The notes beneath the pieces are model-generated. The model searched no databases. It was not told where the DNA came from and saw only the letters and a list, made by a program, of their open reading frames with translations. Shown piece by piece: positions 33,816 through 45,553 of a stretch of 64,000 bases of DNA. Within the stretch, counting starts at the first letter, position 1; each line of letters starts with the position of its first letter. Made by a program: the position numbers and the translations under genes. Source of the stretch: Silene conica (Eukaryota; Streptophyta; Magnoliopsida; Caryophyllales; Caryophyllaceae); the NCBI GenBank assembly GCA_029255685.2, contig CM055319.2, positions 17,139,247 to 17,203,246 of the forward strand, read 5' to 3'.

Positions 33816-34126
33816 AGGCCTTTTATGTTGTTTTTGAGTATTGTCGGCTGAAGAGTAAAGGACTTTCAGCCGGTTTTTGATTCACATGTCGGATTGCATT
33901 GATTCTTTTTCCGTATGCTTCGTATATTTGTTTGGAGTCCCCGAGGTTCGGGCGGCACTATATTGGGTTCGGGAATAGAGTGAGGATAGAGACCCCCCGG
34001 TCGGGCAACCGAAAGGGAAACCGGCTCTCCCTCGGCTTAATTCCCGGGGTCAATTAAGTGTTGGTTAGAGTATACGTTGTTTCATATTTAGATACGAATT
34101 GATTAAGTTCATAATTAAAGTTGTAG

Positions 34127-34320
34127 AACTATGATTTGGATTAGGTCATAGTTTCGATGTGAAATGTTGTTGTAGAACTGTGATTTGGATTAGGTCACAG
34201 TTTGGTATGCCTTGTATTGTGGTGGGACTGTGATTAGGATTAGGTCACAGTTTTGTTTGCCTTTGTATTTTGAGGTGTATTGTTGTAGAGCTGTGATTTG
34301 GATTTGGTCACAGTTCTGTG
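34127..34320 (+). repeat. Hairpin array with TTTGGATTAGG loop, first G2 LTR (cut by B)
   Basis: Four units before element B interrupts the array, such as AACTATGA-loop-TCATAGTT (34127-34153) and AACTGTGA-loop-TCACAGTT. They match the start of the complete array at 53968-54410. Confidence 0.85.
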
Positions 34321-34343
34321 TTGCCTTTGTATTATGGGGTATG

Positions 34344-35606
34344 TGTTGGAAAATGTGTCCTCAACAATAGTGCGATCACGTAATTAAATCTCATAACGAG
34401 AATGCGCAAGGGATGATACGAACTATTAGTCAACTGACCAACATTAATCGGTAATGATTGGCTAGCTAGAGTTTGACATTACTGTCGTATGACGGTGGTG
34501 GTCAGTTGATCCCTTTAGGTCACACCTTTAGGACAATTCCCTTAATTGATAAAGTGATCAAATGTATGATGATGCGATTTGATCATATTCCTTAAACTCG
34601 TATAAACGAGAAATTAGAGGTTAAATCTTAATGTAAGATTTATGTTTAAAATTGAAACGTGTCAATTGTTAAACATCAAACGATATTTTATTATATCGTT
34701 ATAAGAATGAATTGGGTTATAATACAAAGGTTGTAAATCGTATTGACGATAATTATAAATAAACATTTTACAATTGTAATTTCGAATTAATTGTCAATTG
34801 ATAAATATAATATTTATATGATAAATATTTGTATAAGATAATTATATTGTATTGCCTTGTGACATATAAGATGTCACATTTCACACAAATTATACAATTG
34901 ACAAAATTGTAAAATTAAGTCCATTTTATGGACTTAATAGCCGGTTATGGTGAGGGTTAGTGTGAGGTGTTTTAATTGTTAAATACACCATTAATCATTA
35001 AGTTTAATGTGTTGCCTAGAGAACACTAACCTAGTAACCACCCTAGTGTCTTGAGAAGTCAAGATGTTCCCTAGTGAGGCTCCCCAAAACCGGCTTCCCC
35101 TTCCCAATATGAGCATGCTTAAGTTAATTGTTTAATTAATCAAAGGAGCATGCTTAATATATAGATGTGTGACAATATATATTCATTCTTCTTCTTCTCC
35201 TTCTAAGAAAGCCGAAATTCTACACAAGTAAGGAGAGTTTGTTCAACCTCTAATACTTATTATAAGAAATAAAAATTATACTAAGAGTAGTATTCAAATA
35301 TTATTCTAATTAGTGAGATTAGAATAAGTTTAAGGAAAATCCGATTCCTAGTCTAGCACACATTAGGGTTCGGTTTATTGAGGGTTTGTCTTGGTGCATC
35401 CGGAGGAGATATTCTAATTTGGGTACTCGGAGGATCATCCTAGCATATTATTGGACCGTGTGTAAGGGTTCATTTTCTCCTCTTTCCGCATTTTGTAGCA
35501 TGCATAAGATCTTATAAACAAGTTTATAAATATGTTAATTAAAAGTTAATTAAAGGTTTTGTTAGTTTGACTAAATTAGTTTATGAGCAACTAGTTAAAC
35601 CTAACA
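34344..35606 (+). repeat. B 5' LTR
   Basis: 1263 bp, TGTTGGAAAATGTG to TTAAACCTAACA. Contains a compound hairpin at 34430-34509, hairpins such as TAAATCTTA-atg-TAAGATTTA, TGTGACA/TGTCACA and AAGTCCA/TGGACTT, a duplicated GAGCATGCTT motif, and a TATA-like AATATATAG near 35156. Confidence 0.9.
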
Positions 35607-38052
35607 ATTGGTATCAGAGCAATAGGTTGTTTGCATGCTTTCCGTTTTCGTTTTTACGGAGTTATTAGGATAACAAAATAAAACTTGATAATTTTCGTTT
35701 TGATATATGATATGCACGAAATTAATTTAGCATGATACGTACTGTTTTCTAATATGATTTAGAATGTTTGGAATAATTTTTGCATGAATATTGTTTATTG
35801 GTATGTAATATCTCGGTTTTAATATGTTTTTAATGGTTAAAAATGTTTATTTTGGGAAAAATAGTTAAAATTAGTTTTTGGCCGAGATTTTTCAGTATGT
35901 TATCACATGTATTTTCTATAATATGAATATGATTTTTCGTAAATTATGGACTTATAAATCGTGTGATATGAATTTTAAGTGTTAAAATGCAATAAGATGA
36001 GTAAAAATGGGTTAAAATAGTTATATTATGAATTTGACTATAAAAATTTATGAGGATGTCACATGCAATATTCAAAATTTATGTTGAATTTTCAGAAATT
36101 TATCTCGAAATATTGCAATATTATAGATTTTTAGTGTAAAAATCGGGTAATTAGTGACATAATTTCGACTTTAATAGTTTAAGATGGAATTTGGCGATAA
36201 AAATTTAACACGATGTCATATATATTATTTCCAGCATGTATAAAATTTTCGAGAATTTTATCTTATTTTATGCTTGAGAAATAATTTTAAAGGTTAAAAT
36301 CGTACGATATATGACGTAAATCGTTAAAATTTGCAAATGTTGTTAAAATGGCCAAAAAATGTAACCCATATTAGTCATATGTGATATGTTCATCATGAAA
36401 ATATTCTTGGGAGCCAAAAGTTTCAGATTTGATTTAATTTTAATTTGTTAAAAAGTTACATTTAAAATTAAATAAAAGGAGTCATGCTTTTAAATTTCGG
36501 CTCTTGGGCAGTGCACCATTTAATTTTCTGTCCATTTTGTGTTCTTAAAGTGTTTTGGAATGTGTAAAAATTTTATTAGTATTTTATTTGCATTTATGGA
36601 GTTAATTATTGAATTTTCCGACTTAAATTGCTCGTTTTACGTCTTATTTTGCGAAATAATAATAAAACCGTATAAAATACTAATATTTTAACTTTCTGAA
36701 AATTTTAAGAACATTCTGGATTTTTCAAAATTTGAATTTTGAATTTTCGAAATTTTTATGACTCTTTTGAATTTTATATTATTTTTCCCGAAAAACCGAG
36801 TAATACCGATCAATATTAAAATATATTAAGTTAATTCATGTTCAAAGTTTGAGTAAGACTAAATTTTGAATCCTATGCGAGTTAGGATGATTAACTTAAC
36901 GATGAAAACCGTTTCATATAATGCATAGTGTTGTTGACCGTTAAAACACGCGATTCCATAAACCGAGGTTTACGATAACTATTTAAATAAGTGTTTTAAA
37001 TAGGACGATTTGGCTTAGGATTTGCATGTTAATTCATATTTACATAAGCATTGCATATTATATTATGAATGTCATGATTTATTTTTACGTAATTTTGGGA
37101 ATTATGTAATTTACTTAGTATGGCCTTAGTTTTAAATCGGTATTTCCCGTAATGTAAGGGGTTACCGATTCGGTTGTAATTTTGTGATCTCGTATCACCC
37201 AATTGTAATTTATTTCTATTTTATAATGTATAAAGTAGACTAGAAAAGTTGTAATATTTGTAAAATCCGGAGTTCCTTGAAGACGGTGCCATTCGGAAAG
37301 GAGTTCCGATCAAGACGGTGTTTACCTCGAAGTGCGTGCCGCGTGAAGTTCAAGGGACCAAAGGAGTTGGTTTCCGAATTTGTACTTTGTTATTTCTTTT
37401 CTAGGAAAGGCCATACTAGGGTTTATTTATGCTTTTATTTTGCTTTTATATGTTTGCATGCATAGCCAAATCGTCATACATCGTATCATGCATGTTTCGA
37501 CATAGTCGACCTAGTCTTTTATTTTATCGATAATTCACCGACTTAGTTCACTTAAACGGAGATAGATAATAATTTGACTAGATCTCTTACATATAAATAT
37601 TGAGACTTAGCCTTACCAAAAAGTACGGACCCATGAATCCCTTCTTCACAAAAACGTAGGCTCGGCTACACCGGGGTACTAAAATTGTCACGTTGGGTAA
37701 GTGGGGTAATAAGATTACACCTTGAAATTTGGTTGATCTCAACGAAAGTATTCGTAACCGAAGTTGCAATAAGTTCGGGCTAAAGATAATTTTAAGAAAA
37801 TTGTCGACCGAGAGTTCTAAGAGTAGAACCGATTAAAGAGTTAATCCACCAAATTATACCAATACGGGTTGAATCGGCTACACCGTGCCCGAATTAGTAT
37901 GGGTTTGGGTCTCGGGATTGTTTACTTAATTGGGTAAGAGATCATTAAGTGAATACATAACTAAACTTGTTAAAGTTTCTAGTTTAAAATTATGAATTTA
38001 AAATGATGTTGTTTTTCCTTTTATTATTGTAGTTTAATTTTCAACATCGACT
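35607..38052 (+). other. B untranslated leader with a likely intron
   Basis: 2.4 kb, AT-rich and non-coding. It shares the block CCCATGAATCCCTTCTTC (about 37630) with the A leaders. GTAAGT at 37697-37702 and the acceptor TTTATTATTGTAG ending at 38032 define a likely 336-base intron ending 20 bases before the gag ATG. Confidence 0.65.
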
Positions 38053-38961
38053 ATGGCAACCAACGCTCCACCTCTCACTAATGTATCATGGCTTCGATCC
38101 TTTATGGATCGTTGTAAACTCGATAAGCATGGTTCCAATTTTAAGGATTGGGATGCGCAATTGCTTTTGGCCGCTCAAGGTGACGATAAGAGTCGTTACC
38201 TATCCGAAGCCGCTCCTCCCGCTCCGACCGCTCGTTCGTCGGTCCAAACTCGTGAGGCCTATGAAGCCTACATGAAAGAGTCCTCCGCTCTTAAAAATGT
38301 GCTCATCTTCTCCATGGAGCCGGATCTCCAAAGGAGTATGATTAAGTTGACCACATCATATGAGATATACACCAAGCTTGCGACCATGTTTTCGCAAACT
38401 CCTAGGGTGATTCAATATGAGGCGGCTTCCGCCTTCTTTGACATAACTTTCAAGGAAGGGCAAAAGATAAGCCCTCATGTGCTCAAACTAGTTGAGCTCG
38501 CGGAGACTCTAAAAGCTCAAGATGTTGATGTTCCCGACTCTCTTATCATTGACCGAGTTCTTCACTCGCTCAATAAGGTTAAGGCGTATGCTCAATTCCG
38601 GGTGAATTTCAATATGCGAAACCAAGAGACCTCGTTAGACGAGTTGCATAAGATGCTAGTCCAAGCCGAAAGGGACATGGGACTTCATGAAAGTTCCACC
38701 AAGGATGTTTTAAACATCGAAAAGAAAGGGAAAACGAGCTTCAAGTGGAATGCCTCGAAAGGCAAGGGCAAGAAAACGTTCAAGCCCAAAGCGACCAAAG
38801 AAAAGACCTTTTCGAAAGGCGCTTCCACCTCGTCTTCAAAAGAGCAAGATAAGTGCCATTATTGCACGAGGATCGGTCATTGGAAGCGAAATTGCCCCAA
38901 GTACTTAAGTGATCTCAAAAATGGGAAGGCAACCGCCGTAGGTAATAATTCTCGCGTATAA
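38053..38961 (+). CDS. B gag protein (302 residues)
   Basis: An intact copia gag. The N-terminal half has the GSNFKDWDAQL and ALKNVLIFSMEPDLQR motifs of the UBN2-type plant gag, and the middle has ISPHVLKLVELAETL. A Lys/Ser-rich linker precedes the zinc knuckle CHYCTRIGHWKRNC at residues 268-281. It aligns along its length with the gag of A1 and A2 but is clearly diverged. Protease, integrase and RT are absent. A donor-like GTAATA at 38942 and an acceptor TTTTAAAG ending at 39033 would remove 92 bases and change the last residues to a short Pro/Lys-rich tail that ends at GAAGCTTGA. Confidence 0.9.
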   Translation: MATNAPPLTNVSWLRSFMDRCKLDKHGSNFKDWDAQLLLAAQGDDKSRYLSEAAPPAPTARSSVQTREAYEAYMKESSALKNVLIFSMEPDLQRSMIKLTTSYEIYTKLATMFSQTPRVIQYEAASAFFDITFKEGQKISPHVLKLVELAETLKAQDVDVPDSLIIDRVLHSLNKVKAYAQFRVNFNMRNQETSLDELHKMLVQAERDMGLHESSTKDVLNIEKKGKTSFKWNASKGKGKKTFKPKATKEKTFSKGASTSSSKEQDKCHYCTRIGHWKRNCPKYLSDLKNGKATAVGNNSRV

Positions 38962-41264
38962 TTCATGTCGTTTATCAACTTATGTATAGTGATACAAATG
39001 TGTTGATATTTACCCTTTTTAATTGTTTTAAAGGGCCATCCCCGAATAATGATAAGGGCAAGGAGAAGGAAGCTTGAAGTTCCTTACTTGGATGGCTACG
39101 GTAGCATCCAATTGATCGAAGACTTGAAGAGCTAGGCTCTAATTTTCATATCGTCTTCTTTCATATTTTGCATTTATTTATGGAACAATTTAATTTTCTT
39201 GTAAGACAAGGATTAAAATCCTAAAACAATGGTTGTAATTTTGGATATTAGTGACTTGGTTTTCAACCCGAGTCACTACTTTTGTTCTTAATCAATGTTT
39301 TGATTTCTCAAATAAATTGCATGCCTTATTTAAACATGAATGATAGTGATTTAATCACGCAATAAATATTGATACGATCAAGTATAAGAGAATCAAAGAG
39401 TTGATTAAAACGGAGAACTACACCCCATGAGATAGATTCAATCAAAATGAGACTATATCAGTTCATTATAAGATTTTCATTTTAAGTGAAAATGAGAATG
39501 TATTCATCACACCTATAAAACTTCAAACATTCATATGCAGTGGTTAATCGAAATAGCTATCCTTATACGAATAAAGGTTATTGTTACAAGGATAGAGTGG
39601 GAGAAAATATTTCGCTCACCAATGATGAAAATAAAGGATCTTAGAGAAGATTCCTATATGGGAGTCTTGAGAAGAGCCCTAAATGATTTGAAGAAACTAC
39701 GGGAGGACACTCGAAGAAAGGTTCTTTGTGTTCATTGTTTCATTAAGAGGAAACTTGAACCCCGTATGAAATCATCGGTAGGAAAACGGTTCCTATGTAG
39801 TAATAAAGAAGGTAATGAGTGATTGAATGGAAACAGATCACTATAGGGATAGTGATAGTAATAATAATTCAAGTAATAGTTTAACATGCGAGAAATGAAA
39901 GGTTCATTTAAGATATCGAGAGATATTGATTTTAGTGGGAGCGATTTTCATAAAAAGGAATTAAGCCTACCATTTAGAGAGAATGGGTGATTCTTTAAGG
40001 TGTAAAGAATAAGAGGTTTTCAATTCTAGATGATCAAATACCTTATATCATAAGATGATGGAGCTTTACGGGAAGGTTTATTATATGGATAATAAAAGGT
40101 CGCCCGCTAGAAGTTAGAATGGCTGGATTCATTATTCATAACGATGAATGAAACCATTATCAAATAGCCAAGATGTTTGAAAATTGTAAGAGTGATGAAA
40201 TCACTAATAAACTACAATATAGATTTCAGTACATAAGTGACTGTAGAGAGTGATTTTAATCCCTCCAGTATAATGATACGTCACAAGTTATAAGATAACA
40301 GTGGGAGCTTTCCTCCGGAAAGGAAACTCAAAATCTAGAAAGAGTTCTAGAAATGTACTCAAATAGAACCATATTATACGGGATAATATGAGAATAAAGG
40401 AGACCAAAAGTTGTAAGTTTTGCTATCATGAATAAAGGTTATTCGCATGAATAAAGGTTATTTGCAAAACACTAATACAAATAGATGATTATGCATCAAA
40501 ATGCAATGTAATAGTGTTGACTATTGTTGCATGACAACATCATTTGAGTTATGATTAACTCAAAGTAAAAGGATACTTTGTCAGAATCCAAATGGGTTGT
40601 ATGAGACAATATTGAACCCCATAAGTGAACTGGATTGACTTTGTATGGTCCCTAGCCGCTTAGATGAGGTGACGACTCAAAGCGACTAGAGTGTGAGGCG
40701 ATTGATGGCAAGTTCAAGTGCCATAGAGTCATATGTGATGACTAGTCGATCACATAGGCAGACTGTAAGAGACACTCTGTCGGGCAATGTGACCGCTTAT
40801 AGAGTTCTGGAAATTTTATAGCCGGGTCGTGGCGAGAGCTGCTATAGTATTCTTGTGAGTCAATTCTTTGACTAAAGACTACTCTCCCAAGATGGTACAG
40901 TTTAGGCATAACTTTGATCCATTCTCTACGACTTTTCGTAACTGGAGTCAAATGGGATTGTTTTGGGTTGTGACTAACTGTGACTAGTTGAAGGAAGTAG
41001 TGCGATAGAAATTGTCCACCCCTTGTCAGGGTTGTTCAAATCTCAGGGCCACTCGAGGAGAAGATAACTGGAAATGCGTGGCCACGCTCGGAAGGTATCT
41101 ATGGTAGATAATTCCGGTCAAACAGTTATTCTCCAGATCGAGGAAACCACTCATGATATGATCAAATGCAAGTACGACCTTAGAGAGACATCTTGCATTG
41201 AGTGGGAGATTGTAATAGGACAAGAGAATTGGTGACGCACACTTGTCGAGGACAAGTGGGAGAT
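38962..41264 (+). other. B internal region downstream of gag, no pol
   Basis: No protease, integrase or RT motif in any frame. The 3' part is alignable with the A-family 3'UTR: CAGGGCCACTCGAGGAG (about 41044), the palindrome GCGTGGCCACGC (41076-41087), TTGCATTGAGTGGGAG and the terminal PPT GACAAGTGGGAGAT. Confidence 0.75.
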
Positions 41265-42526
41265 TGTTGGGAAATGTGTCCTCAACAATAGTGCGATCAC
41301 GTAATTAAATCTCATAACGAGAATGCGCAAGGGATGATACGAACTATTAGTCAACTGACCAACATTAATCGGTAATGGTTGGCTAGCTAGAGTTTGACAT
41401 TACTGTCGTATGACGGTGGTGGTCAGTTGATCCCTTTAGGTCACACCTTTAGGACAATTCCCTTAATTGATAAAGTGATCAAATGTATGATGATGCGATT
41501 TGATCATATTCCTTAAACTCGTATAAACGAGAAATTAGAGGTTAAATCTTAATGTAAGATTTATGTTTAAAATTGAAACGTGTCAATTGTTAAACATCAA
41601 ACGATATTTTATTATATCGTTATAAGAATGAATTGGGTTATAATACAAAGGTTGTAAATCGTATTGACGATAATTATAAATAATCATTTTACAATTGTAA
41701 TTTCGAATTAATTGTCAATTGATAAATATAATATTTATATGATAAATATTTGTATAAGATAATTATATTGTATTGCCTTGTGACATATAAGATGTCACAT
41801 TTCACACAAATTATACAATTGACAAAATTGTAAAATTAAGTCCATTTTATGGACTTAATAGCCGGTTATGGTGAGGGTTAGTGTGAGGTGTTTTAATTGT
41901 TAAATACACCATTAATCATTAAGTTTAATGTGTTGCCTAGAGAACACTAACCTAGTAACCACCCTAGTGTCTTGAGAAGTCAAGATGTTCCCTAGTGAGG
42001 CTCCCCAAAACCGGCTTCCCCTTCCCAATATGAGCATGCTTAAGTTAATTGTTTAATTAATCAAAGGAGCATGCTTAATATATAGATGTGTGACAATATA
42101 TATTCATTCTTCTTCTTCTCCTTCTAAGAAAGCCGAAATTCTACACAAGTAAGGAGAGTTTGTTCAACCTCTAATACTTATTATAAGATAATAAAAATTA
42201 TACTAAGAGTAGTATTCAAATATTATTCTAATTAGTGAGATTAGAATAAGTTTAAGGAAAATCCGATTCCTAGTCTAGCACACATTAGGGTTCGGTTTAT
42301 TGAGGGTTTGTCTTGGTGCATCCGGAGGAGGTATTCTAATTTGGGTACTCGGAGGATCATCCTAGCATATTATTGGACCGTGTGTAAGGGTTCATTTTCT
42401 CCTCTTTCCGCATTTTGTAGCATGCATAAGATCTTATAAACAAGTTTATAAATATGTTAATTAAAAGTTAATTAAAGGTTTTGTTAGTATGACTAAAAGT
42501 TAATTAAAGGTTTTGTTAGTATGACT
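41265..42526 (+). repeat. B 3' LTR, 3' end missing, with a 32-bp tandem duplication
   Basis: Begins TGTTGGGAAATGTG and follows the 5' LTR with about five substitutions by eye. A 32-base unit ending GTTAGTATGACT is present twice (42463-42494 and 42495-42526). The final bases of the LTR (from AAATTAGTTTATGAG to CCTAACA) are missing and the G2 LTR resumes at once. Confidence 0.85.
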
Positions 42527-42799
42527 CTTTAATTGGTTTCGTAAATGGTTTGGATTGAAAGACCCCCCGGCCGGGTAACCGGAAGGGAAACCGGCTCTCC
42601 TTCCAAATAGTTTCCGAAGTTGGTTGAGAGCCTTGCATAGTATTGGCATGTTGATAAGAGTTCGAGATGTTGATATATAAATGCTTCACATGATTGTTTA
42701 TGTTGGAGTATGATACTTGTTTACATGTTCTGTGTTGTATGACATTAGGTGGCTATGAGAGCTCTAGTCACTCCCCACTGACTGTGGCGCACATGTTGT

Positions 42800-43872
42800 T
42801 GTTGGAGCTTGTGTCCTCCACATGTAGTGTGATAACGTCATTGCACATACCCTTGTACGGACAAGTGGGAGATTGTTGGGGCTGGTGTCCTTGACAATTA
42901 AGTACAATGACTTATTAAATCTCTTTAAGGATCACAAGGGCATACTTTTGTATTATTACCAGTTGATCCACGTTTATCAATAACGGTTGGCTTGCTAGAT
43001 AAGTTTGACGTTATTGTCATACGGATGGCGGTGATCAACTGGTCCCTATAAGTCACACTATAGGACACGTTTGAGAGATGTGAAGGTATGAAAATACAGT
43101 CACATTTTGCCGGATAAGACTAAACAGTTAGTCAGAGGTATTGACTATTAAATTAGTCAATAAGATGTTGAGATTATTATTTAATACGGATTAAATAATT
43201 TTAGCTAATACGGATTACATGATTAATTCGTAAATTAAATATAAACGGTTATATATTTAATTAAATATTGTATTCACGTATTAATATAAACAGTTATATT
43301 AATTTGGGTAATTATACAATATCGTATTTTGTCAGACCATTATTAATATATCGACTGTATTAATATCTGATAACATGTTACGATTTATAATTAAAATCCC
43401 GCGAATAACTTATAGCTAAATGGGTCGAATCACGAATTAGAATAAGGTAAGAGTGGAAAGCCCACTCCTACCCTATTGGAAATTTCGGCCAAAAGAGCTA
43501 CATAAGGAGGAGGACTCTCCTTATGTCAGGGACTCTTGTTTCACGGTTTAAACAAATCTCAAGGAAAAATTAGGGTTTTGAGAGCTTTCTTCTCCCAAAA
43601 CCTCAGATCTCACATCTAAAACCTAAATAGCTCTCCCAATATTGCAAGGCAGTTGGAGAGGATTTCTAGCACACGCGGCGACGTCTCATTCTAAGTCTTG
43701 GGTGCAAGTTATAGGAGGGAATTTGTGTTAATTCCTGTTCTTAGGCCTTTCGCACAAGGACTAAAGGTTGTACTTCTTTTCTTATCCTTTTTAATCTTAT
43801 GACTATAAACACAACTGTACTTTTCATTATAATCCTGCAAGTTTAGGGTGAATACAGGCTTTATTCCCCACA
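42800..43872 (+). repeat. A1 5' LTR (long form)
   Basis: TGTTGGAGCTTGTGTCC to TTATTCCCCACA, 1073 bp. The first 73 bp end in a second AGTGGGAGAT plus TGTTGGGGCTGG, where the A2 LTR would begin. The TATA-region inverted repeat reads ACATAAGGAG (43500-43509) / CTCCTTATGT (43517-43526). Confidence 0.95.
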
Positions 43873-45553
43873 AGTGGTATCAGAGCCAGGCCATGAAAAT
43901 TTTACCTTTGTGTTTTTCGTAAGTTTTAAAACCTGAAAAATCGTCTTCTGCCGCTAAGTCGGTCGATCGACCCCCCGTTGCGGTCGGTCGACCGCCTCCT
44001 GCGTTTTTTTCCTGTTTCGACAGTTTATCTTTTGTGAGAAATCGTGTTTAGAAACTCGGTTTCGTGTTTTGTGGTCGGTCGACCTGTTTTTCGGGTCGGT
44101 CGACCATTCAGCTTTAAAAAAAAAAAAAAAAAAAAAAAAATCTTTTTTTTTCGTCAGGTGGTCGGTAGACCTGTTTTTTGGGTCGGTAGACCACCCCTGT
44201 AACAGACTCGTTTTTTTTTATTTTCCGAAAATAACATGTTTTATTTTCACATGGCCTTTAGTAATATACTATATACGGAAATAGTATATTATTAATTTTG
44301 TGAAACGGTTCACCCTCGTTTGATACATATTATTTTAAAACGGTTTAAAATAATAGGATTATAAACTTATTAAAATTAAAGTGGTTAAAACGGTATAATC
44401 ACATAATTTTAATCCTAAAAGGTGGTTTGGTAAAATTTGTTAATCATAATAACAGTATTATGTCATGTATGAATTTTAATTTAGTTGATGCATTTTTTTT
44501 ATCGTCTTGTTGAATGTCTAATGAATGCTTTCAATAACGTATTTAATTTTGCAAACGGTTGTAACTTAGTGTGGCCTTAGAAGATTGTGTCACCGTAATG
44601 ATGGGACACAGTCTTGCTTGTAATCTTGAGATCTTGAATCTCCATTTTGGGTTTTTGCCATGTAATTACTTTTGTATTTAAATTAGAATGTATCTAGGAC
44701 TACTTTTGTAATTTAAATTAGTAATTTTGTGAAGACCAAAGACAAGACGGAGACCGGATGCTCACTCCCGCTGCAAGGACCAAGATGGAACATCAAGACA
44801 AGCTTCTAGGGTCCAACGGTGGATTCCAAGTTGTTTTATGTTTTTATTTTGGTAGGATAGGCCACACTAGGAATTTTTATTTACGTTTATTGCTTTCATT
44901 TTATGCTTTCATCGATAATAGCTTGCATCATATTCCGCCTAAAACCAAACCACCTATATCATGCCTGAAAACTGACTCATGTAGAGGTTACGCGTTAGTG
45001 TTCTGTGACAATACAGATGTCACATGTCAATTGCAAAGCCATCACTTTATTTAATTCATTCACGCATTTGCTAGATATTAGTTCACTTAATATGAATAAA
45101 TAAAAGTTGATGGGGTCTTCCTCGTATAGCCAAAAATTGAGACTAGTCTTTATAAATCAGCCTCCCATGAATCCCTTCTTCGTCGGTAGGCATAATATGA
45201 CCCCTTCTACGTCGGGTAAGTGGGAACAGATGATTTATTTTATCTCAACATCATGGTCACTCGATAGTATCTAGTGACTGAGATGGACTAATAGATAGGA
45301 TTTACGGAAATCTATCGACCAAGAGTTCCAACGATTGGAATTAGCCAAACTGTGGGCTTATCAATATACGGAAATTGAGTCTTGGGATCGTTTATATAAT
45401 TCTTGAGGGAGATCAATTATATAAATGCATGAGTCTACGAGTTTAAATTCAATTTAATATAGACTTAAATCACAACAATAAGTTGCTTATATGGTTTTGT
45501 TTTATCTTCTTTTCAGTGTAGAACACGTTCATTAAAACTGCTGTATAACTAAA
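43873..45553 (+). other. A1 primer site and leader with GGTCGGTCGACC palindromes
   Basis: The primer site AGTGGTATCAGAGCC starts at 43873. Where A2 and A3 have CACTCGATCGAGTG, A1 has GGTCGATCGACC (43961-43972), CGGTCGGTCGACCG (43981-43994), GGTCGGTCGACC (44073-44084 and 44094-44105) and two decayed GGTCGGTAGACC copies (about 44160-44203). A run of 25 A lies at 44116-44140. The likely intron is 45216-45516 (GTAAGT ... TTCTTTTCAG). Confidence 0.75.

Larger units (their letters stand above)
34344..42526 (+). mobile_element. B: Ty1/copia element with gag only, 3' end deleted
   Basis: 5' LTR 34344-35606, primer site ATTGGTATCAGAGC at 35607, leader, intact gag, about 2.3 kb of non-coding sequence, PPT, then a 3' LTR from 41265 that lacks its last bases. 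It lies in the first G2 LTR just before GTATG^TTTGG (compare 54180-54190). The right TSD and about 545 bp of G2 LTR are gone through a deletion. LTR and gag resemble family A at a distance. Confidence 0.9.

Noticed and set aside
33601..33851. Coding region with repeated PVDRPA / GGPAAGRPAG peptides
   Set aside because: The peptides are translations of the GC-rich CCGG hairpins in LTR sequence; similar peptides appear on both strands and the frames are not kept between sister LTRs.
32661..34343. Solo LTR
   Set aside because: The LTR resumes after B (42527) and after A1 (51249) and ends with a primer site and interior at 51526, so it is the first LTR of the G2 array.
39535..39822. Degraded pol in element B
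   Set aside because: The 95-codon frame shows no protease, integrase or RT motif in any register; Arg/Lys content comes from AG-rich sequence.
43968..44210. SalI-like or cloning-vector sequence (GTCGAC, CGATCG palindromes)
   Set aside because: The palindromes lie within an otherwise normal copia leader and decay by point changes, so they are natural.
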